Shown: in pieces, positions 34,026 through 43,010 of the stretch
Position numbering within the stretch: position 1 is the stretch's first letter
Layout of the letters: every line of letters starts with the position of its first letter
Assembly: GCA_947458455.1 (NCBI GenBank)
Contig: CANGYJ010000006.1
Span: 248,001-312,000 of the forward strand
DNA length: 64,000 nt
Source: Verrucomicrobiaceae bacterium
GTDB taxonomy: Bacteria > Verrucomicrobiota > Verrucomicrobiia > Verrucomicrobiales > Verrucomicrobiaceae
Reading direction: 5' to 3'
Notes under the pieces: generated by a model
Seen by the model: the letters and a program-made list of their open reading frames with translations, nothing else
Told to the model about the DNA's origin: nothing
Databases searched by the model: none
Made by a program: the position numbers and the translations under genes

Positions 34026-36191
34026 TCATTGCACAAACAGGAACTGCGCCCCGGTGATCAACGCGTGGAGAACATCGCCGACGGCTTTTTCGCCGCGTTC
34101 GGAGCTGACTTGCTTCAAAACGGCTTTTTCGTCAGTAGAGGGCGCACGGCTCAGGAGAGCCTCGTAAACCGTTTCGAGCTTCTCTTCCGTCGTGGAGACG
34201 GTTTGCAGGCTTTCGGAGAGCTTTGAAGCAGGGCTCGTGAGGGCATCGAGAACGGGGCCGTTGATGAGGGCGAGGGCCTGGGGCACGGAGGCATCGGTGC
34301 TGGCGTTTTCGATGAGCTCGCGATCACTCTGGCCAAAGGTGCGGAGGAAGGTGCCGGCCTTCGCCGGGCTCTGCTGCTCGGAGGCGCGGGAGGCGAGGCT
34401 GAGGCCGTCTTTGCCGCCACCGGCCTTCGCGGCGCTTTTCATGAACTCGCGGCGCTGCTCTTTGGTCATGCTGGCGAGCAGCTTCGGATCGATTTGCGGA
34501 CGCTTCGGAGTGTCCTGCTTGGCTTTGTAGCCTTGGCGGAGGTCGGCAGCACGCTCTTCGCCGACGAGAGCGATGAGAAAATCCCGCTCTGTCTCGCGGC
34601 GGAGCTGCTGGGCCTCGCGGCTGATGGCTTTCACATCGATGGTGCTTTCCGTGCCGTTCTTTTTCGCCTCGGCGAGCTGCTTTTGCATGTTGGCGAGCTT
34701 CTCGCGGTTCGCCGTGAGGCGGTCGGCGTTTTGGCGGGCGACCTCGACGATGCCTTGCGCACCTTTATCTCGCAGCGTGCCAAGGAACATGGATAGATCG
34801 TCGAGATACTGATGAAGGCGGATATTTTCGTCATCGACGGCGTCATCCATGTTTCCCCGCGTGAGAGTGACGAGGCTGTCCCAGATCTGCTCGGCGCTCA
34901 TGCGGCGGAGGATGGGGCCGGTGAAATGGTACACCTCACCCGCAGGCACCTCCTGCGTGGTGGCGGCACGTTGGTAAGCATCGGTGTTGTAGAGCACGCG
35001 GAGGAAATCCTTCAGCGCATACTTCTTCTCGATCATGAGCTGCGTCAGGTAATCCATCAGCGCGGGATTGGCGGCCACGGTGCTGTCCGTCATTTGATCC
35101 ACTGGCTCGATAAGGCCGAGGCCAAAGGCCTTCTTCCACATGCGATTGGCGATGACGGTGGTGAAGCGCGGATTCTCCGGGCTGGTCATCCATCCGGCGA
35201 AGGTGGCGATGGTGCTCTGGCCTTCCTTCGCCGGTGCGGCGGGACCAAACATGGCCTTCGGCTCCACTTTATCGCCGGGCTTGGCGTTGGTGTATTTGTA
35301 GTCATGCGGCAGCGCGGGCAGCTTTCCCTCCTCCCACTGGGCGCTGGTGTAGCGCAGCGGCTTCATCACATCCTGCATGGCCTGCTTCACCTTTTGCAGG
35401 TCTTCCCGGCTCACCTCGGACTCGGCGTACTTTTTGCCCGCCTGGAGCTTCGCGAGGTATTCCTTGCGCTCTTTTTTGTCCATGGCCTTGAGAGCGGCTT
35501 TGTTAATCTCGGGTGCCCTCGATTTCTTGATCACTTCAAAGCCCCGGCTCTTGGTATCCATACCCCAGGTGAAGGCGGCCATGTGGTAGTAATCCATCTG
35601 CGTCCACTTATCGAAGGGATGGTCATGGCATTGAGCGCAGACGATGCTGGTGCCAAGGAAGACTTGCACGGTGTAGGCGAGGTGATCGAGCTTGTTCTCA
35701 TCCCGCTGCCAGAAGCCGATGCTGCCGCTGTCCCACACACCGCCATCGGTGGTGAGGAGATTGCGCACCATCTGATCGTAAGGCGTGTTCGCGTGGAGCT
35801 GCTTTTTGAGCCACTCCTCGTAAGCCTCGGCGGTGAGGCGGCCCTTCACGTTATCGGAGAGGCGGAGCACATCGGCCCAGTAGTTGAACATGTGGCTGGT
35901 GTGGCCGGTGGAGCCCAGGAGGCTGTCGATGAGCTTCGAGCGCTTTTCGGGGTCGCTGGATTTCACATACGCCTGCGTCTCCTCGACGCTGGGGATGCGC
36001 CCGACGATATCGAGGTAAAGGCGGCGCACGAGGACCTCCTCGCTGGCGGCGGGATTCGGCTGCACGCCGGCCTTCTGCCAGCCTTGGGCGAGCAATTCAT
36101 CAATCTTCCGGCTCTCCGGCAAGGACGCCGCCTGAAGGCTGGCGAAACCAAGGGCAAATAACAGGGCGGAACTGAGGCGAAACGCGTTCAT
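34026..36191 (-). CDS. DUF1549/DUF1553 secreted protein
   Basis: The 721-residue protein has a signal peptide (MNAFRLSSALLFALGFASLQA). DUF1549 begins with RKIDELLAQGWQKAGVQPNP and contains VRRLYLDIVGRIPS, FNYWADVLR and IVCAQCHDHPFDKWTQMDYY, which includes a CxxCH haem-type motif (CAQCH). DUF1553 follows with ENPRFTTVIANRMWKKAFGLGLIEPVDQ, GEVYHFTGPILRRMSAEQIWDS and a helical C-terminus. It lacks the N-terminal PSD1 cytochrome domain of the convergent partner at 30631, so it is a shorter paralogue. A role in extracellular or periplasmic glycan oxidation is suspected for the family, not shown. Confidence 0.9.
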   Translation of the reverse strand: MNAFRLSSALLFALGFASLQAASLPESRKIDELLAQGWQKAGVQPNPAASEEVLVRRLYLDIVGRIPSVEETQAYVKSSDPEKRSKLIDSLLGSTGHTSHMFNYWADVLRLSDNVKGRLTAEAYEEWLKKQLHANTPYDQMVRNLLTTDGGVWDSGSIGFWQRDENKLDHLAYTVQVFLGTSIVCAQCHDHPFDKWTQMDYYHMAAFTWGMDTKSRGFEVIKKSRAPEINKAALKAMDKKERKEYLAKLQAGKKYAESEVSREDLQKVKQAMQDVMKPLRYTSAQWEEGKLPALPHDYKYTNAKPGDKVEPKAMFGPAAPAKEGQSTIATFAGWMTSPENPRFTTVIANRMWKKAFGLGLIEPVDQMTDSTVAANPALMDYLTQLMIEKKYALKDFLRVLYNTDAYQRAATTQEVPAGEVYHFTGPILRRMSAEQIWDSLVTLTRGNMDDAVDDENIRLHQYLDDLSMFLGTLRDKGAQGIVEVARQNADRLTANREKLANMQKQLAEAKKNGTESTIDVKAISREAQQLRRETERDFLIALVGEERAADLRQGYKAKQDTPKRPQIDPKLLASMTKEQRREFMKSAAKAGGGKDGLSLASRASEQQSPAKAGTFLRTFGQSDRELIENASTDASVPQALALINGPVLDALTSPASKLSESLQTVSTTEEKLETVYEALLSRAPSTDEKAVLKQVSSERGEKAVGDVLHALITGAQFLFVQ

Positions 36192-36512
36192 GCCCGCCGA
36201 AACGAAGGCATGAAGCGCTTCTTGCTGGAAGTTGGCAATGCCTGTGAGCCGGAGGCCCGCGAGAGGCTAGCCGGTGGTGCAACCACCGGAACGCCCGACG
36301 CAGAATCTGGCGCTCCGGCAGGAGCGCGAGAAGCATGCGAAACCAGGCCTCGCTCCCGAAGGAGGTGAAGTCCACTTCTCGTCCCCTTTCAGGGAGCAAA
36401 TCCTCGAAACGTGTGAGAACCTTTTGTCCGGTGGTTTCACCACCGGCTATGTTCCGTCGAGCCTGCGGCTCGGGGATCAATCGACTCCGAAAACTGAGTT
36501 CAAAGCGCCCCG
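36192..36512. repeat. Cluster of REP-like hairpins, no gene
   Basis: This 321-base gap holds several hairpins: CCGGTGGTGCAACCACCGG (36271-36289), GCGCTCC/GGAGCGC (36310-36327), CCGGTGGTTTCACCACCGG (36428-36446) and CGAGCCTGCGGCTCG nearby. The first and third are variants of one another. I see no coding sequence in it. Confidence 0.7.
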
Positions 36513-36746
36513 CTAAAGCTCGATGCCCTTCTGAAGGAAAAGCACCCAAATCAGCAGGCCAGCCAGCGCAAAAGTCGTCAGGATGCCAAACAGTCCAATC
36601 AACACCTCGAAGAGCTTCCACCTCCAACCCAGTTCCCGCCATTCGGCTTCCTTTTTTGATCGGTAGTCTGGGCTAAAAACATAGCGCCAGCCAGCCGTCA
36701 TGGCTTCGGCGATGTCGGCTCCGGTGATGAGGTCGTCGAGAGGCAT
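36513..36746 (-). CDS. Small single-pass membrane protein
   Basis: The 77-residue protein starts with a soluble helix (DDLITGADIAEAMTAGWRYVFSPDYRSKKEAEW) and ends with one strong membrane segment (LFEVLIGLFGILTTFALAGLLIWVLFLQ). No family is recognised. It lies 23 bases after the next membrane protein gene on the same strand, so the two may be made together. Confidence 0.6.
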   Translation of the reverse strand: MPLDDLITGADIAEAMTAGWRYVFSPDYRSKKEAEWRELGWRWKLFEVLIGLFGILTTFALAGLLIWVLFLQKGIEL

Positions 36747-36769
36747 GATTCAAAGCAGAGCGCATTGGT

Positions 36770-37120
36770 TTACCACGAGGCAACTTCGAGAATCCAAGCC
36801 TGCCAGGCCACAAGCACGAAGGGCACCGCCAGCCAACGCAGCGGCAACTCAAGACGAATGAAGGCAAAGGCAAACAATAGACAGACCGGAAAGACAATCA
36901 GGCCGTAACTGCCAAGGAAGCTAACAAGGGCCAACGGGACGACCGATGCGGTGAATAAGAAGCCCATCCAAAAAGGACCTGTCTCTGTCTGCCTCGAATA
37001 ATCGAGCAAGTAGCCAATCGCCCCGCCAAGGCTGCAAGAAATGCAGAAACAAGCCATGCGACCAAAAACAGTCCGAGCAGCCGATTGGAAGGCTTCCAAC
37101 GGGCTGCTCGGCGTGGACAT
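36770..37120 (-). CDS. Small multi-pass membrane protein
   Basis: The 116-residue protein has about four hydrophobic segments (MACFCISCSLGGAIGYLLDY, FWMGFLFTASVVPLALVSFLGSYG, LIVFPVCLLFAFAFIRL and LAVPFVLVAWQAWIL). It carries no soluble domain. No family is recognised. It follows lpdA by 19 bases on the same strand. Confidence 0.6.
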   Translation of the reverse strand: MSTPSSPLEAFQSAARTVFGRMACFCISCSLGGAIGYLLDYSRQTETGPFWMGFLFTASVVPLALVSFLGSYGLIVFPVCLLFAFAFIRLELPLRWLAVPFVLVAWQAWILEVASW

Positions 37121-37139
37121 CGGGGTGTCTCGTTAAAGG

Positions 37140-38516
37140 TTAGACATGAATCGGATGCCCCTTGGCGACTTCGGTGGCCTCTTTGACCATCTCGCTGAGG
37201 GTGGGATGGGCGTGGATGGTGGCTTCGATTTCGTCCCAGGTGGCTTCGAGGTTCATGGCGAGGCCGATTTCGGCGATCATCTCGGTGCTTTCGCTGCCGA
37301 TGATGTGGGCGCCGAGAATTTCACCGTGTGGCTCGCCGTAGAGGATCTTGACGAAGCCTTCGGGCTCGGCGGCGGCGAGAGCCTTGCCGCTGGCGACGTA
37401 GGGGAACTTGCCGATCTTGAATTTGAGGCCCTTTTCCTTCGCGGCACGCTCGGTGAGACCGATGCTGGCCACCTGCGGATGGCAGTAGGTGCAGCCTGGG
37501 AAGATGGTGACTTTCTTCGGCTTCTGCTTGGTGAACATGCCTTCCACGCACTGCACGGCCTCGTAGCTGGCCACATGGGCGAGCCAGGGCGGCCCGATGA
37601 TGTCGCCCGCGCCGTAGATGCCTTTGACGGAGGTTTCGTAGCGGTCGTTGGTGTCGAGCCAGCCGCGATCGCTGAGCTTCAATTCGATGCCGCCGGGCAG
37701 CACGGGGGCCACGCCGATGGCGACGAGGGCCACATCGGCCTCCAGCGTTTCGGTGGCGGCACCTTCGACGGTGATTTTCACGCCTTTGCCGTCCTCGGAG
37801 GTGCCGGTGACCTTCGTGTTGGTGAGGATGCGGATGCCGGCCTTCGTGAGGCTCTTTTCCAAAGTCTGGCTCACCTCGGTGTCTTCCACCGGGAGGATGT
37901 TGGGCAGCATTTCGACAACGGTGACCTTCGTGCCGTAGGCGTTGAAGAAGTAGGCGAACTCAATGCCGATGGCACCCGCGCCGATGACGATGACGCTCTT
38001 TGGCTGGGTGGCCATGGTCATGGCTTCCTTGCTGCCGATGACGGTGGTGCCGTTGAAGGGGAAACCGGGCATCGGGCGGCTCTTGGCACCGGTGGCGATG
38101 AGGATGTTCGCGGCGTCGTGAGTGGCCTTGGTGCCGTCAGCAGCGGTGACTTCCACTTTGCCCGCGGCGGGGATGCTGGCGGTGCCTTTGAGGTAATCGA
38201 CCTTGTTCTTCTTGAAGAGGAACTCGATGCCCTTGTTGAGCTTGTCGCTCACGCCACGGCTGCGGCCGATCACTTTGGACCAGTCATACTCGACGCTGCC
38301 GATCTTCAGGCCAAATTCCGCCGCACGGTGGGTGAGGGTGTGATACAGCTCGGCGTTTTTGAGGAGCGCCTTCGTCGGGATGCAGCCCCAGTTCAGGCAG
38401 GTGCCACCCGCGCGGTCGTTTTCGACGCAGGCGACTTTTTTACCGAGTTGAGCGCCGCGGATGGCGGCGACGTAGCCCGCAGGGCCGCCGCCGATGACGA
38501 TGAGGTCGTAGTTCAT
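37140..38516 (-). CDS. lpdA: Dihydrolipoyl dehydrogenase
   Basis: The 458-residue flavoenzyme regenerates lipoyl groups in 2-oxoacid dehydrogenase or glycine cleavage complexes. The FAD motif IVIGGGPAGYVAAIRGAQLG (residues 6-25), the redox-active disulfide GGTCLNWGCIPTKAL, the NAD-binding GAGAIGIEFAYFFNAYG and the C-terminal HAHPTLSE catalytic His-Glu pair (IHAHPTLSEM) are all present. ATG 38516 directly starts MNYDLIVIGGG; a longer frame extends upstream but is unrelated. The partner E2/E1 genes are not in the window. Confidence 0.96.
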   Translation of the reverse strand: MNYDLIVIGGGPAGYVAAIRGAQLGKKVACVENDRAGGTCLNWGCIPTKALLKNAELYHTLTHRAAEFGLKIGSVEYDWSKVIGRSRGVSDKLNKGIEFLFKKNKVDYLKGTASIPAAGKVEVTAADGTKATHDAANILIATGAKSRPMPGFPFNGTTVIGSKEAMTMATQPKSVIVIGAGAIGIEFAYFFNAYGTKVTVVEMLPNILPVEDTEVSQTLEKSLTKAGIRILTNTKVTGTSEDGKGVKITVEGAATETLEADVALVAIGVAPVLPGGIELKLSDRGWLDTNDRYETSVKGIYGAGDIIGPPWLAHVASYEAVQCVEGMFTKQKPKKVTIFPGCTYCHPQVASIGLTERAAKEKGLKFKIGKFPYVASGKALAAAEPEGFVKILYGEPHGEILGAHIIGSESTEMIAEIGLAMNLEATWDEIEATIHAHPTLSEMVKEATEVAKGHPIHV

Positions 38517-38646
38517 GTAAGGAGAATGTTTGGGGGGAGGTGAAGGGCGAGAGAAGCGCGGCCCCGCCTCGTATTCAACCGCAGATTTCCCCACTCGTGT
38601 GCTGGATTGACCAGCGGGCGACGTTTCGCTAGTCTCCGCCACGCGC

Positions 38647-39621
38647 ATGCCCCACTTCGTCCCCCGTTTTCTTCGGCTCACCGCCACGCTCCTCGTGGCG
38701 CTGACCAGCGTGGCTGAGGCAGCGGAGCAAAACGACCTCGCCAGCCTGCTGCGCATCCAGGCGGAGGTGCAAAAACGCCTGCCGCAGGTGCGTCCCTCCC
38801 TCGTGGCGATCCAAACCGGCGGCGGCACGGCCAGCGGCGTCATCATTTCCTCCACCGGCCTCATTTTGACCGCTGCGCACGTCGTGGACAAGCCGGGCCG
38901 CGACATCCGCGTGGTGCTCGATGATGGCAGCGTCACCACCGCAAAGTCCCTCGGCCTCGATCAGGCCACGGATGCGGCGCTGGCGCAGCTCAAAGACCGC
39001 GGCAAACCCTGGCCGAGCGTGAATCTCAGCCGCGAGGTGGTCAAAGCGCAGCCCGGCGAGTGGTGCTTCGCGCTGGGACATCCCGGCGGCTTCGACAAAG
39101 CACGCGGCGCCGTGCTTCGCGTGGGAAAGATCGTCAAACAAACCGCCAACAGCCTCCACACCGATTGCGTGCTCATGGGTGGCGACTCCGGCGGGCCGCT
39201 CTTCAATCTCGCTGGCGAGGTCATCGGCATTCACAGCCAGATCTGGGAGAACCGCGATCAAAACGTCCACGTCTCCATGGCTCCCTTCCTCCGCTCGTGG
39301 GAGGCCATGCAGGCCTCGCAAGTCATCAAAACCTGGGGCGTGGGTGCTGGTGGCTATCTCGGCGTGGCCACTCGCATGAGCGATGCGGTCGAACTCGAAG
39401 TGGCGGATGTGATCGACGGCTCTCCCGCGCAAAAAGCCGGTGTCCGCGTCGGCGATGTGATCCTCGGCGTGAACAGCGATGCCATGACCGATCAGCAGCA
39501 ATTCACCGCCACCATCAAAACCAAAGCCGCCGGTGATTTGGTCACCCTTCTGCTGCGCACGGATGGCAAAGAACGCAAAGTGCCCGTGACGCTGGCCCAA
39601 AGGCCCCGTGAAGGGGAATGA
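38647..39621 (+). CDS. Secreted S1C serine protease with PDZ domain
   Basis: A DegP/HtrA-type protease with signal peptide (residues 1-26), trypsin-like domain (about 35-215) and one PDZ domain (about 225-320). The catalytic triad is intact: TAAHVVD with His78, QATDAAL with Asp109, and MGGDSGGPL with Ser181. Such proteases degrade or hold damaged periplasmic proteins. The 324-residue size corresponds to a single-PDZ member. The stop overlaps the nominal start of the next gene by 14 bases, so the two are probably co-expressed; that neighbour is an apparently inactive relative. Confidence 0.92.
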   Translation: MPHFVPRFLRLTATLLVALTSVAEAAEQNDLASLLRIQAEVQKRLPQVRPSLVAIQTGGGTASGVIISSTGLILTAAHVVDKPGRDIRVVLDDGSVTTAKSLGLDQATDAALAQLKDRGKPWPSVNLSREVVKAQPGEWCFALGHPGGFDKARGAVLRVGKIVKQTANSLHTDCVLMGGDSGGPLFNLAGEVIGIHSQIWENRDQNVHVSMAPFLRSWEAMQASQVIKTWGVGAGGYLGVATRMSDAVELEVADVIDGSPAQKAGVRVGDVILGVNSDAMTDQQQFTATIKTKAAGDLVTLLLRTDGKERKVPVTLAQRPREGE

Positions 39622-40783
39622 CCATGTCAGAATGACCAATGATGAATTCCGAATGACGAAAGAAATCCGAAATCCGAAGCCAGAAACAAGCCCGCGAGCC
39701 CCTCGCTGGCTCTTTTCGTCATTCGCCATTCGTCCTTCGTTCGTCATTCGGCCATTCGTCCTTCGTCATTCCCTCCTCGCCCTCTTTTCATCTGCTGCTT
39801 TCGCCGACTCCCCTCGTCCCACCTTGCCGCCGGAGCAGCGCACGAATGGAAAGCAAACCCTCGTGGCGGTGGGAAAGGTCGCCCAGCCGGTGCTGGCCTG
39901 CTCGGCTCGCATCGAGAGCCTGCTGGGGCGTCCCGTGTGTGCGGCGACGATTGTCGGCATCGACGGCTACATCCTCACCAAGGCCAGCGAAGCGCCCGAT
40001 CTCGAAAAAGTGCGCCTGAAGCTCACGGAGGGCCGCACGGCGGAACTTCGTGAAATTCATCGTGATGTGCGTTTTGACCTCGTTTTGGCTCAGGCCGTCG
40101 GTTTGAGCAAACTGCGGGCCGCGAACTTCGGTGCCACGCGATCGCTTTCTCATGGTCAGTGGCTTTGCAGCAGCTCGGGAGCATCCCGGGAGCCACGCAT
40201 CGGCATCATCAGTGCGAATCACCGCCAAATTCCTGGCAATGGCGCGGCGCTGGGCATCCGCATGGATGAAAAAGCGCCGAAGGAGGCGCAGGGCGTGCGC
40301 ATCATCGGCATCGCCACCGATAGCCCGGCGGAAGCGGCGGGCTTGCAGGCGGAAGACGTGATCCTTTCCATCGCCGATGAGCCAGTGGCGCAGTTCAAAA
40401 GCGTGCATGAGATCGTGAACAAACGCCAGCCGGGCGAATACGTCGAGGTGCGCTACCTGCGTGAAGGCAAGGAGGAAAGCTGCCGCGTGCGTCTCGCCAG
40501 CCGCACCAAGGTCATTCAAAACTGGGAGGGCGAGGACTTTGCCAATGGCGGCATCTCCCTCCGCACGGACGGCTTTCCCGATGCTCTCCAGCATGACATT
40601 CCACTCGCTCCCTCGGACATGGGCGGCCCGCTCGCCACGCTCGATGGCAAGATCGTGGGCATCAACATCGCCCGCGTGGATCGCGTGACGACCTTTGCTT
40701 TGCCGGTGGAGAGTTTTTGGACCGAGATCCAGCAGTGGATCAATGCCGATCGCCATCCGCCGAAAGCGCAAGCGGCGGAGTGA
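39608..40783 (+). CDS. PDZ-containing inactive S1C protease paralogue
   Basis: The 391-residue protein is related to the protease just upstream. The fold markers VGIDGYILTKASE, DVRFDLVLAQA and DMGGPLATLDGKIVGI align with the His, Asp and Ser regions, but the catalytic His is replaced (ILTKAS instead of ILTAAH) and the Ser site reads PSDMGGP. A PDZ domain lies near 215-300. It is therefore a likely pseudoenzyme, perhaps a partner or regulator of the active copy. The first about 60 residues are encoded by a GAATGACGAA repeat, followed by a signal-like LLALFSSAAFA. GTG 39608 is nominal; the true start may be later. Confidence 0.83.
   Translation: MKGNDHVRMTNDEFRMTKEIRNPKPETSPRAPRWLFSSFAIRPSFVIRPFVLRHSLLALFSSAAFADSPRPTLPPEQRTNGKQTLVAVGKVAQPVLACSARIESLLGRPVCAATIVGIDGYILTKASEAPDLEKVRLKLTEGRTAELREIHRDVRFDLVLAQAVGLSKLRAANFGATRSLSHGQWLCSSSGASREPRIGIISANHRQIPGNGAALGIRMDEKAPKEAQGVRIIGIATDSPAEAAGLQAEDVILSIADEPVAQFKSVHEIVNKRQPGEYVEVRYLREGKEESCRVRLASRTKVIQNWEGEDFANGGISLRTDGFPDALQHDIPLAPSDMGGPLATLDGKIVGINIARVDRVTTFALPVESFWTEIQQWINADRHPPKAQAAE
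39623..39772. repeat. GAATGACGAA/TTCGTCATTC inverted repeat before pseudo-protease
   Basis: The left arm has GAATGACC, GAATTCCGAATGACGAA; the right arm has many TTCGTCATTCG words. The centre is GC-rich. The element overlaps the end of the protease gene and forms the N-terminal coding region of the next gene. Confidence 0.75.
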
Positions 40784-40834
40784 GATGAATCACTTTCCAT
40801 TTTTCCGAGGGCTGGTAGAGGAAGACGCTTGAGC

Positions 40835-41596
40835 ATGTCCCGTGACCATTCTTCCACGCTGCGATCCCGCGTCCTCTGGGCGGCGGTGGTCCTCGTGGCG
40901 GTCTCGGCGGTGCTTTATGCCATGTTTGTCTCCGTGGACTACCGGTGGAACTGGGCGGGCGTGTGGAAATACCGCACTCAATTCGCCCTCGGATGGCTGA
41001 CGACGCTGGGGCTATCCGTCGCCGCGATGCTGGTGAGCGTGCTGCTGGGCTTTCTGCTCATGCTCGGTGCTCGCTCGCGGCTGGAGCCGGTGAAACTGCT
41101 TAGCTCCGGCATGATCGAAATCGTGCGTGGCTCGCCGCTGCTCGTGCAACTCCTCATCGGCTACTACATCATCGCCGAGGCGCTGCATGTGCGTTACCCC
41201 ATGGTGGCGGGCGTGGCACTGCTGGGTTGCTTTCATGCCGCTTACCTCGCCGAGATCTTCCGCGGCGCGGTGGAAAGCATCGGTGCCTCCCAACTCGAAG
41301 CCGCTCGTGCGGTGGGCTTCAATCGCTCGCAAACCTATCGCTACGTCATCATCCCGCAGGCGCTGCGCCGAGCCTTGCCAGGCACCACCGGGCAGCTCGT
41401 TTCTTTGCTCAAAGACTCCTCGCTCCTCTCCGTCATCGGCATTGAGGAGCTGGTGCAGAAGGTCAAAGTGATGAATGCGGCCAGCTATGCCCCGCTGGAA
41501 GGTTACCTGCCGCTGGCCGTGGCTTATCTGATCCTCACGCTACCGCTCGCCCGACTGGCGAGGAAACTGGAAGGGAGGTTCGCGTATGAAACTTGA
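40835..41596 (+). CDS. Polar amino-acid ABC transporter permease
   Basis: The protein has four to five membrane helices and the transport-system loop EAARAVGFNRSQTYRYVIIPQALRRALPG, the EAA motif by which His/Glu/Gln permeases bind their ATPase. LVQLLIGYYIIAE and LSVIGIEEL are also typical. ATG 40835 is used; a TTG at 40829 adds two residues. The stop overlaps the ATPase start by 11 bases, so translation is coupled. No binding protein is adjacent. Confidence 0.9.
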   Translation: MSRDHSSTLRSRVLWAAVVLVAVSAVLYAMFVSVDYRWNWAGVWKYRTQFALGWLTTLGLSVAAMLVSVLLGFLLMLGARSRLEPVKLLSSGMIEIVRGSPLLVQLLIGYYIIAEALHVRYPMVAGVALLGCFHAAYLAEIFRGAVESIGASQLEAARAVGFNRSQTYRYVIIPQALRRALPGTTGQLVSLLKDSSLLSVIGIEELVQKVKVMNAASYAPLEGYLPLAVAYLILTLPLARLARKLEGRFAYET

Positions 41597-42323
41597 AGCC
41601 CACGCTTTGACGAAACGCTATGGCGCTCACGCCGCCCTCGATGGCACCGCCTTTGAAACCGGCGCGGAAGCCCGCGTCATCGCCCTGCTCGGCCCTTCCG
41701 GCGGCGGGAAATCCACGCTGCTCCGCGTGCTCGGCTGCCTGCTCGTGCCGGAGGAAGGCAGCGTCTCGCTCGATGGCCGCACCTTGCCCAACGATGAGGA
41801 AGGCGCTCTTGCCGAGCGACGCGGCAACGGCTTCGTCTTCCAAGGCTACAACCTTTTCCCTCATCTCACCGCCCTGCAAAACATCACGCTGCCACTGGGT
41901 GAAGTCCACGGCATGTCCGCCACCCAGGCCGAGCAGCGAGCGCTGGAACTGCTGCATCGCCTCGGCCTCGAAGGGCACGAACATAAACGTCCCTCGCAAC
42001 TCTCCGGCGGCCAGCAGCAGCGGGCGGCCATCGCCCGTGCTCTCGCACCCAAGCCGAAGCTCCTTTTGCTCGATGAACCCACCTCCGCCCTCGATCCCGT
42101 GATGACCGGTGAGGTGCTCGATGTCATCCGCGAGCTCGCCGAGGCCGGTCAAAGCATCGTCCTCGCCACCCACGAAATCAGCTTTGCCCGCCAAGTCGCC
42201 GATTGGGTCGTCTTCCTCGCCGCTGGCAAGGTACAAGAGTCCTCTTCCGCTTCCGATTTCTTCACGAAGCCGAAGACGGAACTCGCCCATCAGTATCTCG
42301 AAGGCCTCTCAAAGTATCGGTGA
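41586..42323 (+). CDS. Polar amino-acid ABC transporter ATPase
   Basis: The 245-residue ATPase carries Walker A GPSGGGKST near residue 37, the signature LSGGQQQRAAIARAL, Walker B LLLLDEPTSALDP and the H-loop VLATHEISFARQ. It matches the GlnQ/HisP group. It drives the permease encoded immediately upstream. The substrate cannot be told from the ATPase. Confidence 0.93.
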   Translation: MKLEAHALTKRYGAHAALDGTAFETGAEARVIALLGPSGGGKSTLLRVLGCLLVPEEGSVSLDGRTLPNDEEGALAERRGNGFVFQGYNLFPHLTALQNITLPLGEVHGMSATQAEQRALELLHRLGLEGHEHKRPSQLSGGQQQRAAIARALAPKPKLLLLDEPTSALDPVMTGEVLDVIRELAEAGQSIVLATHEISFARQVADWVVFLAAGKVQESSSASDFFTKPKTELAHQYLEGLSKYR

Positions 42324-42365
42324 GCGGGGCGGGGTTTCATGTTTTTGAACATGAGGGCTGACGCA

Positions 42366-42686
42366 TCAAACCCAACCGTGACTGGCGATGATCTTGCGAA
42401 TGATGTCCAGGCGCCGCGCGACGGAAACGGTGCCTCGGAGCTTGGAGAGATCACCGCGAGGCAGTGAGTAGATCAAATCGCAGCGGCATAGCGTGCCCCA
42501 ATCAAGGCCATCCGCGCCATCGAGAATCACCTCATGCGGGCCGGGAGTTTGACCTGATCGTAGCGTCGTGCAGAGCAAAACTTCGACCGTCTCCTTTCTC
42601 TCGGCCCGCAGTGGATGAGAGATAATAACCGCCGGATGCTCACCAGCTCCGGGAAAAGCATAAGTGCGTATCTCCCACTGGTTCAT
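42366..42686 (-). CDS. MazF/PemK-like toxin of a type II toxin-antitoxin pair
   Basis: A 106-residue protein with the outline of the PemK/MazF fold: GEHPAVIISHPL near 15-26, VEVLLCTTL near 34-42, and CRCDLIYSLPRGDLSKLRGTVS near 65-86. Such toxins cut mRNA. The start ATG overlaps the stop of the upstream antitoxin gene by four bases (ATGA), the normal order and coupling for these pairs. Divergence from well-known MazF means activity is not proven. Confidence 0.75.
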   Translation of the reverse strand: MNQWEIRTYAFPGAGEHPAVIISHPLRAERKETVEVLLCTTLRSGQTPGPHEVILDGADGLDWGTLCRCDLIYSLPRGDLSKLRGTVSVARRLDIIRKIIASHGWV

Positions 42687-42925
42687 ACCTCAGGCTTGGC
42701 TCGGCCAGCGAGTGATCGCTCGACCATTTCCCACTCGGAGTCAGCTGCATACACCTGTTCGGCCTGCTCAGCCGTCAGCGGCACCGGCAGAAGGTCGTCT
42801 TTAGCCATGTCTAGCGCTAGCCGTCTCACGGCCTCAGTGACCGCTTCGTGAGGTGAATGAAACCTTCCCAGGGCAACAAGCCGGGCCAGGATGCTGTCTT
42901 CTTCTGCGGGTAAGGTGATCGTCAT
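42683..42925 (-). CDS. Ribbon-helix-helix antitoxin
   Basis: An 80-residue protein with an N-terminal MTITLPAEEDSILARLVALGRFHSPHEAVTEAVRRLA, the ribbon-helix-helix layout that binds the operator. The C-terminal acidic part (AEQVYAADSEWEMVERSLAGR) probably wraps the toxin. ATG 42925 is chosen over a longer frame to 43093. It precedes the toxin gene with a four-base overlap. Confidence 0.75.
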   Translation of the reverse strand: MTITLPAEEDSILARLVALGRFHSPHEAVTEAVRRLALDMAKDDLLPVPLTAEQAEQVYAADSEWEMVERSLAGRAKPEV

Positions 42926-43010
42926 GAGGGCAGTGTGCCATGCAAGGTTTGAACGGTCAAGCCGCTGGGGCGAAGGAGCCAATACGTGAACTTCTGCAAG
43001 CGGATGGGAT

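Noticed and set aside
34812-36161. Plus-strand open frame opposite the DUF1549 gene
   Set aside because: Antisense of a recognised gene, no family features.
42324-42365. Weak hairpin (TCATGTT/AACATGA) after the ABC ATPase gene as a terminator
   Set aside because: The stem is short and AT-rich and no T run follows it.
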